From assembly GCF_013364155.1 (NCBI RefSeq), contig NZ_CP054916.1, forward strand, positions 1,302,001 to 1,366,000: a DNA stretch of 64,000 bases. Reading direction: 5' to 3'. Both the position numbers and the translations under genes were made by a program. Position 1 is the first letter of the stretch, and each line of letters begins with the position of its first letter. Below the pieces are notes generated by a model, which was not told the origin of the DNA, made no database searches, and worked only from the letters and a program-made list of their open reading frames with translations. This DNA comes from Streptomyces sp. NA02950. Lineage in GTDB: Bacteria > Actinomycetota > Actinomycetes > Streptomycetales > Streptomycetaceae. Positions 1-7,812 of this stretch are shown piece after piece.

Positions 1-106
1 CGCCAGTCGCCGACAACTTTTCGACCAGCCGACGATCGACCGACAGTCGTACGACGAGAGGACAACGTCACAGCGACCGCCACGTCCGGTCGGTTACGCT
101 CCACCG

Positions 107-841
107 ATGCTCGATGTCGCCGTCCCCTCCCCGAAACCGGCCGTGCGCCGCGCCCGCGCGGTGCTGCTGTCGCCGTGGTCGCGGCTGGTGCTGCTCGCCG
201 CGCTGCTGGTGGGCTCGGCGACCTCGGTCTGGGTGTGGCAGCCGCACCGGCTGCTGGCCCATGGCTGGCTCCCTCAGCTGTCCGGTCCGGCGGCCATGGT
301 GCTGTTCACGGTCGCGTACGGGCTGTGCACCGCCGCGCTGGTGCCGCGGCCGCTGCTGAATCTGGCGGCGGGCGCGCTCTTCGGCTGGCAGGCCGGACTG
401 GCCGCGGCGGTCGCCGGTACGGTGCTCGGTGCCGGAATCTCCTTCGGTCTGGGCCGTCTGCTCGGGCAGGACGCACTGCGCCCGTTGCTGCGGGGCCGCT
501 GGCTGACGTCGGCCGACCGGCAGCTGAGCCGTCATGGCTTCCGGTCGATGCTCGCGATCCGGCTCTTCCCCGGCGTACCGTTCGCCGCCGCGAACTACTG
601 TGCCGCCGTGTCCCGGATGGGGTGGCCGTCGTTCCTGCTGGCGACCGGGCTCGGCAGCCTGCCGAACACCGCCGCGTACGTCGTGGCGGGCAGCCATGCG
701 ACCACCCCCACCTCGCCCGTCTTCCTCATCGCGATGGCGTGCGTCGCCGTTCCCGCGCTGGCCGGGGTGGTGGTGGCCTGGCGCAAACGCGGCAGGCCGC
801 GGGCCCCGCGCGCCGCCGGGAGCAGTACGCCGCCCGTCTGA
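107..841 (+). CDS. VTT-domain (TVP38/TMEM64 family) membrane protein
   Basis: This 244-residue protein is very hydrophobic and looks like a member of the TVP38/TMEM64 (VTT, DedA-like) family of integral membrane proteins, whose members are often linked to lipid or small-molecule transport. An N-terminal basic stretch (about residues 10-20) precedes a first membrane segment near 24-45. The middle holds a Gly/Ala-rich segment and a conserved-looking stretch around residues 150-175 with R-L-F-P-G-V-P-F followed by N-Y, typical of VTT proteins. A last membrane helix lies near 203-223, followed by a basic tail. The ATG at 107 was taken because it is the first start giving the full N-terminal helix; no strong ribosome-binding site is visible. 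The stop lies 24 bases from the stop of the convergent MFS gene. The exact substrate cannot be told from sequence. Confidence 0.8.
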   Translation: MLDVAVPSPKPAVRRARAVLLSPWSRLVLLAALLVGSATSVWVWQPHRLLAHGWLPQLSGPAAMVLFTVAYGLCTAALVPRPLLNLAAGALFGWQAGLAAAVAGTVLGAGISFGLGRLLGQDALRPLLRGRWLTSADRQLSRHGFRSMLAIRLFPGVPFAAANYCAAVSRMGWPSFLLATGLGSLPNTAAYVVAGSHATTPTSPVFLIAMACVAVPALAGVVVAWRKRGRPRAPRAAGSSTPPV

Positions 842-865
842 CGCGCGTCCCGCCGAGCCGGAGGG

Positions 866-2382
866 TCAGCCGCCGGTGGCGCCCGTCCCCGCGGCCGGGG
901 GCGCCGCCGCGGCCCGCGCGGACAACGGCTCGGCGATGTCCTCGAGGGAGCGGCGTTCCGCCGGAACGGCCAGGAACGCGGCGATCAGCCCGGCCACCAT
1001 CATCAGCGACGCCCCGATGCAGAAGGCCAGTACGGTGTCGGCGACCACACCACTCGCCGTGAGATCCGCGAAGATCAGCGGGCCGGTGATCCCTCCCGCC
1101 GCGGTACCGATCGCATAGAAGAAGGCGATGGCCAGTGCGCGCGTCTCCATCGGGAAGACCTCGCTCACCGTCAGATAGGCGGAGCTGGCCCCGGCCGAGG
1201 CGAAGAAGAGGACCACGCACCAGCAGGCGGTCATCGTCGTCGCGGTGAGCCGGCCCTGGCCGAAGAGCCAGGCAGTGACGAACAGCAGCGCTCCGGAGAG
1301 GACATAGGTCCCCGCGATCATCGGCCTGCGGCCGACCGTGTCGAAGAGCTTGCCGAGCAGCAGCGGACCGAGGAAGTTGCCGAAGGCGATGACCGCGAAG
1401 AAGTAGCCGGTGACACCGCTGGACACGGAGAAGAACCTCACCAGGATCGAGCCGAAGCCGAAGGTGATCGCGTTGTAGAGGAACGCCTGCCCGATGAAGA
1501 GGGCGAGGCCCAGGACCGCGCGCCGGGGGTAGGAGCTGAAGAGCGTCCGGCCGATGTCGACGAAGCCGGTGCTCTTGCGGGTCCGGATGGTGATGGACCG
1601 GGCCGGTTCGGGGAGGCGGCGGCCGGTCTCGTCCTCGACGCGCCGTTCGACGTCCGCGACCAGTTGCTCGGCCCCCTCCGACCTGCCGTGGATGAACATC
1701 CAGCGCGGGCTCTCCGGGACATGGCGGCGCACCAGGAGGATCACCAGTCCCAGGACCACCCCGAGGGCGAAGGTGAGCCGCCATCCGATGTTCTGCGGGA
1801 AGAAGTCGGTGTTCAGCATCAGGACGGACAGCAGCGAGCCGCCCATCGCGCCCAGCCAGAAACTGCCGTTGATGATCAGGTCGACGCGGCCCCGGTACCG
1901 GCTGGGGATCAGTTCGTCGATCGCGGAGTTGATGGCCGCGTACTCCCCTCCGATGCCCAGGCCGGTGATGAAGCGGCAGAGGAAGAACCACCAGACGGAG
2001 AAGGAGACGGCGGTCAGGGCCGTGGCCGCGAGATAGACCACGAGCGTGATCATGAACAGCTTCTTCCGGCCGTACCGGTCCAGCCGAAGAACAGGGCTCC
2101 GCAGCACGCTCCGGCGACATAGAGGGCCGCGGCCATGCCCGTGACCTGGGCATCGGTGATGGGCAGACCGCTGCCGGGCTCGGAGAGCCGGCTGGCGATG
2201 TTGCCGACGACGGTCACTTCCAGGCCGTCGAGGATCCATACGGTGCCCAGCCCGATGACGATCATCCAGTGCCAGCGGGACCAGGGCAGCCGGTCCAGCC
2301 GCGCCGGAACTTCGGTCGTGACGGTCCCCGCCGCCGCGCGGGCGTACTCGTCCCCTGATGATCCATGCCCGGTCACGGTCAT
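866..2382 (-). pseudogene. MFS transporter (sugar/metabolite porter type) broken by a frameshift
   Basis: Two overlapping reading frames together encode one MFS transporter. The N-terminal part starts at ATG 2382, preceded by a good GAGGAG site, and runs through the first two membrane helices to F-F-G-W at about 2085. The rest, from D-R-Y-G-R-K-K near 2080 down to the stop at 866, lies in another frame. It contains the remaining helices and the G-I-G-G-E-Y and S-R-Y-R-G-R motifs typical of the sugar-porter-like MFS branch. The join falls inside MFS motif A (G-x-x-x-D-R-x-G-R-K). To restore motif A with its normal spacing, seven bases rather than one would have to be added, which argues for a real deletion rather than a simple homopolymer error. 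As written, the gene would make a truncated protein of about 110 residues. It faces uppP across a 258-base divergent gap in which I see no other gene. Confidence 0.75.
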
Positions 2383-2640
2383 ACGGCTCGGCTCCTCGGC
2401 AGGTCCTCGGCACCGCGAACGCGGTGTGCCGAGGCGCCGGGTACCCCATGATCAAAGCGATTAACGGGTGAGCGGACCGGGCCCTTGGCCGTCTCTTACC
2501 CGGGGACGCTACGCTGCCCCACGAACCCGGTGGTTGATCGTCGACCACCGGCTTCTTCCCGTCGGCCACCCCGCCTGACCCGGTCGTGCCCCGTCACGCA
2601 CCGGCCAGGGCATGATCAGCCTTTGGATAGCGTAGACGCA

Positions 2641-3513
2641 ATGTCGTGGTTTGAATCTTTCATTCTCGGGCTTGTCCAGGGGCTGACCGAGTTCCTTCCG
2701 ATTTCTTCCAGTGCCCATCTGCGGCTCACGGCCGCCTTCGCGGGTTGGAACGACCCGGGGCCCGCCTTCACCGCGATCACCCAGATCGGCACCGAGCTCG
2801 CGGTGCTCATCTACTTCCGGAAAGACATCGCCCGTATCGTCTCGGCCTGGTTCCGCTCGCTCTACAGCAAGGAACGGCGTTCCGACCACGACGCCCAGAT
2901 GGGCTGGCTGGTGATCGTCGGATCCATACCCATCGGTGTGCTCGGCATCACGCTCCAGGACCAGATCGAGGGCCCGTTCCGTGATCTGCGGCTGATCGCC
3001 ACCACCCTCGTGGTCATGGGTGTGGTGCTGGGCTTCGCCGACCGGCGGGCGGCGCGCGACGAATCGGGCGGGCGGCACCGGGTCGCCAAGCAGCGCAAGA
3101 CGCTCGAGGAACTCGGGGTCAAGGACGGGCTCATATTCGGCGCCTGCCAGGCGATGGCTCTGATCCCGGGCGTCTCCCGGTCGGGAGCGACCATCAGCGG
3201 CGGTCTGCTGATGGGTTACACCCGCGAGGCCGCCGCCCGCTACTCCTTTCTCCTCGCCGTACCGGCGGTCCTGGCGTCCGGGCTCTTCGAGCTGAAGGAC
3301 GCGTCCGAGGGGCACACCTCCTGGGGCCCCACCATCTTCGCAACCGTTATCGCCTTTGTTGTTGGATATGCGGTTATTGCTTGGTTCATGAAGTTCATCT
3401 CCACCAAGAGCTTCATGCCGTTCGTGATCTACCGGATCCTGCTGGGTCTGGTCCTCTTCGCCCTGATCGGCTTCGGTGTGCTGAGCGCGCACGCGGCCGA
3501 GTCGGCAGGCTGA
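2641..3513 (+). CDS. uppP: Undecaprenyl-diphosphatase UppP (BacA family)
   Basis: This 290-residue polytopic membrane enzyme removes a phosphate from undecaprenyl diphosphate, recycling the lipid carrier of cell-wall synthesis and contributing to bacitracin resistance in this family. The N-terminal motif with the catalytic glutamate (T-E17-F-L-P-I-S-S-S) is present, as is the second signature P-G-V-S-R-S-G near residues 175-182 with its essential arginine. The length agrees with the family. The frame stays open upstream to 2485, but ATG 2641 begins exactly where UppP proteins start. No Shine-Dalgarno sequence is visible before it, while a TAGCGT-like -10 element lies about 10 bases upstream, so the message may be leaderless. 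It stands alone, with divergent MFS and convergent HAD genes as neighbours. Confidence 0.95.
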   Translation: MSWFESFILGLVQGLTEFLPISSSAHLRLTAAFAGWNDPGPAFTAITQIGTELAVLIYFRKDIARIVSAWFRSLYSKERRSDHDAQMGWLVIVGSIPIGVLGITLQDQIEGPFRDLRLIATTLVVMGVVLGFADRRAARDESGGRHRVAKQRKTLEELGVKDGLIFGACQAMALIPGVSRSGATISGGLLMGYTREAAARYSFLLAVPAVLASGLFELKDASEGHTSWGPTIFATVIAFVVGYAVIAWFMKFISTKSFMPFVIYRILLGLVLFALIGFGVLSAHAAESAG

Positions 3514-3707
3514 CGTTCCTGACCCCCGTGGCATCGGCGGGGAGACCCGTGACACGGGCAGGGAGATGGGCCGCCGGCCGAGGAGGGAGGAGTCCGGCGG
3601 CCCCTTCGCCCAGGTCTGGCGCCCCCTGAGCGGCATGGGAAGAGTCAACCGTCCCGTGGTGCGGGCCGGGAAGGGTGTGCGGTAGATATATGCAAGCACT
3701 CTCGCCA

Positions 3708-3736
3708 CACGGGGTGTGAATAGATCACACACCGTG
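3708..3736. promoter_or_regulatory. 12-bp imperfect palindrome (operator or bidirectional terminator)
   Basis: The arms 3708-3719 and 3725-3736 are reverse complements at 11 of 12 positions around a 5-base spacer. The centre carries GTGTGA and TCACAC half-sites. No T-run follows on either strand, so an operator is as likely as a terminator. It lies between convergent genes, about 195 bases after the uppP stop. Confidence 0.4.
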
Positions 3737-3790
3737 AGTCCCTGCCCCTAGCTGCGCACTTTCTCTTCTTCCTCACGCGTGGCCCTCGTC

Positions 3791-3828
3791 ACGCGCGTCT
3801 CTCCTCATGACGCGCGTCTCTCCTCATG
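3791..3828. repeat. Tandem direct repeat, 2 x 19 bp
   Basis: Positions 3791-3809 and 3810-3828 are identical 19-base units beginning ACGCGCG and ending CTCATG. They lie just beyond the 3' end of the leftward HAD gene. No function can be assigned. Confidence 0.85.
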
Positions 3829-3851
3829 CCCGTCCGACGGCACCCGCACGC

Positions 3852-4487
3852 TCATCCGGCGGCGATGCCGACCAGCTCGTCCAGCGAGTCGATCCGCCAG
3901 TCCGCCAGGGCCGCGTCGGCCGTCCCGGCCCACAGATGCCCCCATGGCCCGCGCCGGACATGCGCGGCCCTCAGCCCGGCGGCCTTCGCCGGGCGGATGT
4001 CGAACGCCGGACAGTCCCCCACGTACACGGTGCGGTCCGGCGCGCTGCCCGCGAGCTCCAGCACCCGGTGGAAGAATCCGGCCTCGGGCTTGGCGACGCC
4101 CCATGTGCCCGAGGTGGCGACGGCGTCGGCCGGCAGCTCCAGCGCCCGCAGCAGCTCGCCCATGCGGACCGTCTGGTTCCCGGCCACCACGACGCGCGCG
4201 CCGGTCCCCCGCAGCCGACCGAGCGCGCTCCGGACGTCCGGATACAGATCGGCCTCGGCCAGCCGCTCCCCGCGCCCGGCCGCCTCGCGCGCCCGCCACT
4301 CGGCGGCGATGTCGATCCCCGGCTTCAGCAGACGGAGCGCGTCCGCGTCCGCGCGCCCCTGCGCGACGACGGCTCCCACCAGGGCGGAAAGAGTGTGCCG
4401 CGGGACACCGAGCCAGTCGGCCCACGCGGCCCAGTGGCGGTCCTCGCGGATGAGGGTCGAGCCGACGTCGAACACGAAGGTCTCCAT
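3852..4487 (-). CDS. HAD-family hydrolase with a non-canonical nucleophile loop
   Basis: This is a 211-residue haloacid-dehalogenase-type hydrolase, probably a small-molecule phosphatase or dehalogenase-like enzyme. The first motif reads F-D7-V-G-S-T-L, so the nucleophile aspartate is present but the usual acid/base aspartate two residues later is glycine. Motif II is probably near V-V-V-A-G-N-Q, motif III is the lysine in V-A-K-P-E, and motif IV is G-D-C-P-A-F-D. I start at ATG 4487. A GTG 12 bases upstream (4499) is also in frame but has no well-placed ribosome-binding site. The flavin reductase-like gene ends 51 bases upstream on the same strand, so the two may be co-transcribed. The substrate is unknown. 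Confidence 0.8.
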   Translation of the reverse strand: METFVFDVGSTLIREDRHWAAWADWLGVPRHTLSALVGAVVAQGRADADALRLLKPGIDIAAEWRAREAAGRGERLAEADLYPDVRSALGRLRGTGARVVVAGNQTVRMGELLRALELPADAVATSGTWGVAKPEAGFFHRVLELAGSAPDRTVYVGDCPAFDIRPAKAAGLRAAHVRRGPWGHLWAGTADAALADWRIDSLDELVGIAAG

Positions 4488-4538
4488 CACCGGCAGCACC
4501 CTACGACCCCACGGCCCTCCCGCCCCGCGGGCGCTCCG

Positions 4539-5162
4539 TCAGCCCTTGCCTTCACCCCGGCCGGCCGGCCAGTCCGCGTACCGGATCCGGGCGCGGTCCA
4601 GCACCTCGCCCGTTGTCCCCCACTCGTTCCTGCCCAGCCGGGCCAGCGGCTTGAGCCGGTCGATCCCGGGGTGCCCGTCGGTCATGACGGCCTCGTCGAC
4701 CACGGCGTGCACCACCCGCCCGAAGACCACCGTGGAGTCCCCCAGCCCCAGCGTGCCGTGCAGCACACACTCGAGCGCCACCGGCGACGCCGCCACCCGC
4801 GGCGGCTTCACCCGCAGACTCGTCTCCTGCTCGATCCCCACCTCCTCGAACTCGCTGACCCCGTGCGGAAAGTCCGTCGCAGTCGCGTTGACCTGCTCGA
4901 AGAGCTGCTCGGGGGCGAAGTTCACCACGAACTCGCCGGTCTCCTCGACATTGCGCAGCGAATCCTTCCGCCCGACGGAGGTGAACTGCACGATCGGCGG
5001 GGACACACACGAGACGGAGTAGAACGAGTGCGGCGCCAGATTGGCCGTCCCGCCCCCCGACACCGTCGACACCCAGGCGATCGGCCGGGGCACCACGACT
5101 GAGGTCAGCAGCTTGTAGAAGGGGGTCCGGTCCATGGCCTCGGGATCAAAGTCGATACGCAT
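4539..5162 (-). CDS. Flavin reductase-like (FMN-binding split-barrel) protein
   Basis: This 207-residue protein matches the flavin reductase-like/DIM6-NTAB family that binds FMN in a split beta-barrel. It shows the characteristic N-terminal order: F-Y-K-L-L-T-S, then P-R-P-I-A-W-V-S-T, then N-L-A-P-H-S-F-Y and S-P-P near residues 16-60. These motifs line the flavin site. The middle carries N-V-E-E-T-G-E-F-V-V-N, also typical. The frame extends upstream to 5228, but ATG 5162 begins at the first family-like residues (M-R-I-D-F-D-P). Such proteins reduce free flavin or act as uncharacterised flavoproteins; the partner is not evident. It lies just upstream of the HAD gene on the same strand. Confidence 0.85.
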   Translation of the reverse strand: MRIDFDPEAMDRTPFYKLLTSVVVPRPIAWVSTVSGGGTANLAPHSFYSVSCVSPPIVQFTSVGRKDSLRNVEETGEFVVNFAPEQLFEQVNATATDFPHGVSEFEEVGIEQETSLRVKPPRVAASPVALECVLHGTLGLGDSTVVFGRVVHAVVDEAVMTDGHPGIDRLKPLARLGRNEWGTTGEVLDRARIRYADWPAGRGEGKG

Positions 5163-5325
5163 GCCGCCCAGTATCCGCGCCCACGCCGGGGAGCCCAACC
5201 ACGGGCCGCTCCTGCGCTCCCCAGCCACGTCCCGTCTCCACCGCGGAGACGATTTTATTTAGCGTGCAACCATTCCAGCCCCTCACAAGTCCTTCACATG
5301 TCGGAGTCAACCTGAGGGGCCATAG

Positions 5326-5478
5326 GAACGGCCGCGTCACCACCACCCCGACGGTGTTCTCGACAAGCATGTTCTCGACAAGCAGTACGGGACCCAGATG
5401 CTCGTCAGCGTCACCCGCATGAGCGAGGACTCGGACATCCTCGCCGAAGACCCCCACTGGACCGGCCCCCTCCAGTAG
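5326..5478 (+). pseudogene. Possible 3' remnant of an unrecognised gene
   Basis: A rightward frame open from 5326 to the TAG at 5476-5478 has Streptomyces-like codon use and reads like the C-terminal end of a real protein (…Q-Y-G-T-Q-M-L-V-S-V-T-R-M-S-E-D…). An in-frame stop at 5323-5325 and the lack of a start with a ribosome-binding site argue against an intact gene. The only in-frame ATG (5398) would give 26 residues. I do not recognise the family. A 15-base tandem duplication disrupts its beginning. Confidence 0.25.
5355..5384. repeat. Tandem direct repeat, 2 x 15 bp
   Basis: Positions 5355-5369 and 5370-5384 are identical units (TGTTCTCGACAAGCA). Being a multiple of three, the duplication repeats five codons in the remnant frame. 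Confidence 0.85.
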
Positions 5479-5519
5479 TCCCGACGCGGTGGGCCGCGGT
5501 CTTGACGCCTTGTCGACAA

Positions 5520-5556
5520 TGACGCCTTCCCGGCACCGGGGGCCGGGAAGGCGTCA
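5520..5556 (-). terminator. Perfect 15-bp hairpin after the VOC gene
   Basis: Arms 5520-5534 and 5542-5556 are perfectly complementary around a 7-base loop. It sits 9 bases beyond the stop codon of the leftward VOC gene, where a terminator for the AraC-VOC unit is expected. No U-tract follows, as is common in Streptomyces. Confidence 0.8.
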
Positions 5557-5564
5557 CCCACCCG

Positions 5565-5996
5565 TCAGTCCTGGCCGCGGGGTTCGCCGGGGTAGGTGCC
5601 GAAGGACCAGGTGTTGCCCTCCGGGTCCGCTATCGCGAACTCCCGGCTTCCGTAGGGCTGGTCCTCGATCTCGCGGACGAGCGTCACCCCGGCCGCGGTG
5701 AGCCGCGCGTGGAGCGCGTCGACGTGTGCGGTGACGATGTAGGCACCGGAGGTGCCCGGCTGGAGGCATCCCTTCTCGCCGGACGGGTCGTAGGAGCCGA
5801 GCATGATCCCGCCGCCCTCGGGCCAGTCGAGCTGGGCGTGGGCGACGCGGTCGCCGTCCCGGTAGACGGCCGTGCGCTGGAAGCCGACCGTGTCGACCAG
5901 GAAGTCGATCAGGGCGGGGGCGTCGTGCGCCTGGAAGGTGGGCCAGACATCGGGGGCTCGGAGCTGAGGCTTCTCGGTGGTGTGCGTAGTGTTCAT
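5565..5996 (-). CDS. VOC-superfamily (glyoxalase/bleomycin-resistance-like) protein
   Basis: This 143-residue protein has the vicinal-oxygen-chelate fold pattern: two beta-alpha-beta-beta-beta repeats, with A-L-I-D-F-L-V-D-T-V-G-F in the first half. The second half has A-R-L-T-A-A-G-V and the closing A-I-A-D-P-E-G-N-T-W-S-F-G motif, typical of the family. Such proteins include metal-dependent lyases, dioxygenases and drug-binding resistance proteins; the metal ligands here do not allow a choice. ATG 5996 overlaps the stop of the upstream AraC gene by four bases (ATGA), which indicates translational coupling. The pair probably acts as regulator and target. Confidence 0.85.
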   Translation of the reverse strand: MNTTHTTEKPQLRAPDVWPTFQAHDAPALIDFLVDTVGFQRTAVYRDGDRVAHAQLDWPEGGGIMLGSYDPSGEKGCLQPGTSGAYIVTAHVDALHARLTAAGVTLVREIEDQPYGSREFAIADPEGNTWSFGTYPGEPRGQD

Positions 5997-6856
5997 GGGC
6001 CCCAGTCTTCGCCGCCGCCATGGGCCCCGGCTTGGATATTCCGGCACTCTTCGGCAAGCCAGGCCGTCGGGCTGACGCCGGTGTACCGGCGGAAGTCGCG
6101 GACGAGGTGGGAGTGGTCGTAGTAGCCGCACTCGGCGGCGATACGGGACAGCTCCGGCGGGCGGTGGGCGGCGGCGCGGGCCACCGCGGACCTGGCGTGC
6201 TGGAAGCGCATCAGCCGGGCGGCCTGCTTGGGGCCCAGCCCCGTTTCGGCGCGGAACAGGGTGGTCAGCCGGCGCGGGCTGAGCGCCACATGGTCCGCGA
6301 GACCGGACAGGGTGCCGGTACCGCGGTGGCGGGCCAGCCAGGCCCATGCCTCGGCGACCTCGGGGCGCACCGCGGTGTGCCGGGTCGCCTCCGCGCGCTG
6401 CCGCAGATAGGTGGCGAGGGTGGCGAAGCGTTCGTCCCAGCGGTCCTCGGCGCACATCCGCTCACGCACCTCGGCGGCCTGTGCGCCGAGCAGATCCGTC
6501 CCGGAGACCACCAGCTGGGAGGTGAGTTCACCGGCGGGCAGCCCGAGGAGCGCACGGGCGGCCAGGGGATGCAGCGCCAGTTGGACACCCGCCTCGTGGC
6601 TGTCCTGGACCACATAGGCCGGGTCCTGGTGCAGCCCGGCGACCACGATGTCGGTCCGCGCGGCGTCGGTGCCGTACGCATGCTCCGGGGTGCGGCCGGT
6701 GACGACCGGGCCCTCGAGGGAGAAGATCAGCGTGAGATACGGCGAGGGCAGCCCGCGGTGCAGCGCCGGGAGGACCCCGGCGGAGCGGTAGCCGACCGCG
6801 GACACGACCATGCCGTCGAGCCCTGGAGTGGCCCGCACGAACTCGCGGGTGCTCAT
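5993..6856 (-). CDS. AraC-family transcriptional regulator
   Basis: This 287-residue regulator has an N-terminal ligand-sensing region and a C-terminal AraC-type double helix-turn-helix at about residues 185-275. The first helix-turn-helix region reads L-S-G-L-A-D-H-V-A-L-S-P-R-R-L. The second ends in the family signature G-Y-Y-D-H-S-H-L-V-R-D-F-R-R-Y-T-G-V-S-P. ATG 6856 begins the family-like N-terminus; an in-frame upstream start at 6874 adds only six residues. Its last bases overlap the VOC start in an ATGA junction, so the two proteins are made together. The regulator may control its own operon in response to the VOC substrate; that is inference. Confidence 0.9.
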   Translation of the reverse strand: MSTREFVRATPGLDGMVVSAVGYRSAGVLPALHRGLPSPYLTLIFSLEGPVVTGRTPEHAYGTDAARTDIVVAGLHQDPAYVVQDSHEAGVQLALHPLAARALLGLPAGELTSQLVVSGTDLLGAQAAEVRERMCAEDRWDERFATLATYLRQRAEATRHTAVRPEVAEAWAWLARHRGTGTLSGLADHVALSPRRLTTLFRAETGLGPKQAARLMRFQHARSAVARAAAHRPPELSRIAAECGYYDHSHLVRDFRRYTGVSPTAWLAEECRNIQAGAHGGGEDWGP

Positions 6857-6946
6857 GGACCCAGTATGGGCCACCGCTCGGCCGCGGGGTCCGGCCCCGG
6901 TGCGGCTGGTGGCCGGGTCGTGGCGTACGGACCACGGCCCGGCTCG

Positions 6947-7261
6947 TCACACCCGCGGGTCCCGGCGCTCCGCCGTGTCCAGCAGCGCGGCGTGTGCCGC
7001 CGCCGTCAGCACCGCCGCCGCGAGCACCCAGGGGATCCAGTTGCCGGGGTTGGGCAGCCACGTCCGGCCCAGCGCGACCGGGTAGACGACCGCCGCGTAC
7101 ACCGCGGGGACGGACGGGCGGACGACACCCTTCCGGGCGGCGGCGACGAACAGCGGCGGACCGAGCAGTCCGGCGGAGAACACCACGCCCAGCACCCACA
7201 GCACCCGGCTCCGGCGGGTGGCGTAGAAGGGTGCGGTCGTGCGGGCGGGAACGTCGGTCAT
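6947..7261 (-). CDS. Small integral membrane protein, unknown function
   Basis: This 104-residue protein has about three hydrophobic segments (near residues 18-40, 45-62 and 72-92) between a short N-terminal region and a charged C-terminal tail. I do not recognise a named family. The start at ATG 7261 is supported by a GAGAGGTGG ribosome-binding site just upstream; the frame stays open further upstream, but that part is Pro/Arg-rich and implausible. It lies alone between the AraC gene and the zinc-ribbon gene, all on the minus strand. Confidence 0.6.
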   Translation of the reverse strand: MTDVPARTTAPFYATRRSRVLWVLGVVFSAGLLGPPLFVAAARKGVVRPSVPAVYAAVVYPVALGRTWLPNPGNWIPWVLAAAVLTAAAHAALLDTAERRDPRV

Positions 7262-7389
7262 GGGCCACCTCTCGGCCGTCGGGGCCCACGCGCCCGGGCC
7301 GGAACACCGCGCGCGGGAACACCGCGCGAGCGTCGTGGACGGGTGTCGTGGGCGGGGTGGGCATCGTGGATGTGCTTCGAGAAAACGCC

Positions 7390-7812
7390 TCAACTCGGCC
7401 CGTCCCGTTCCGGTTCCGGATGCAGCCGGCTGAGTGCGTGATGGGCCCCGGCGGTGCCGATCCCGTCCAGGCTGAGGAGTTGCCGCGCCGATAAACTGGA
7501 CAGGAGTTCGAGATTGTCGACGCCGGCCCGCAACAGGGTATTGGCGAGGCGGTGCCCGATTCTGTCGTGGCCGAGCGCGTCGAAGAGTTCACCGCCCTCG
7601 CAGGAACATCGGGACTTCCCACCGGGGGACTTGGGCGTGTTCTGCCGGGTGGTGGTGCACGCGGAGCACACATCGATCATCCGGCCATCCTGTCGCGCTC
7701 TGGCCCAGCTCATGAGGACCATGGCCTCCCGTACCGCGCTCACGCTGTCGGCCGCGCGAGATGAATGAGTGGCGCCACAGATGTCACATCGAATGATGAT
7801 CCAATGGCTCAT
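7390..7812 (-). CDS. Small zinc-ribbon plus helix-hairpin-helix protein
   Basis: This 140-residue protein has two visible parts. The N-terminal 60 residues carry C-D-I-C-G and, about 40 residues later, C-S-A-C, four cysteines arranged like a treble-clef or ribbon zinc site. The C-terminal 50 residues (L-A-N-T-L-L-R-A-G-V-D-N … L-L-S-L-D-G-I-G) resemble the helix-hairpin-helix of the RNA polymerase alpha C-terminal domain. A further C-S-C-E-G lies between them. I start at ATG 7812 because M-S-H-W-I begins the folded region; the frame extends upstream to 7887. A nucleic-acid-binding or transcriptional role is inferred. It is divergent from the amine oxidase/NRPS block. Confidence 0.6.
   Translation of the reverse strand: MSHWIIIRCDICGATHSSRAADSVSAVREAMVLMSWARARQDGRMIDVCSACTTTRQNTPKSPGGKSRCSCEGGELFDALGHDRIGHRLANTLLRAGVDNLELLSSLSARQLLSLDGIGTAGAHHALSRLHPEPERDGPS

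Larger units (their letters stand above)
3514..3851. other. Intergenic region between convergent uppP and HAD gene
   Basis: These 338 bases hold no convincing gene. They contain an imperfect palindrome (3708-3736), a small A/T-rich pocket just before it (about 3682-3692) and a two-copy 19-base tandem repeat (3791-3828). Both are listed separately. Confidence 0.6.
5163..5564. other. Intergenic region with gene remnant and terminator
   Basis: About 400 bases lie between the divergent ends of two leftward genes. The part near 5240-5300 is unusually A/T-rich for this DNA and could carry the promoter of the flavin reductase gene. The rest holds a short rightward reading-frame remnant with a tandem duplication and a strong hairpin, listed separately. 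Confidence 0.6.

Noticed and set aside
726..2153. A 475-codon minus-strand frame overlapping the MFS gene.
   Set aside because: It is an out-of-frame shadow of the MFS reading frame; its sequence is Arg/Pro-rich without membrane helices.
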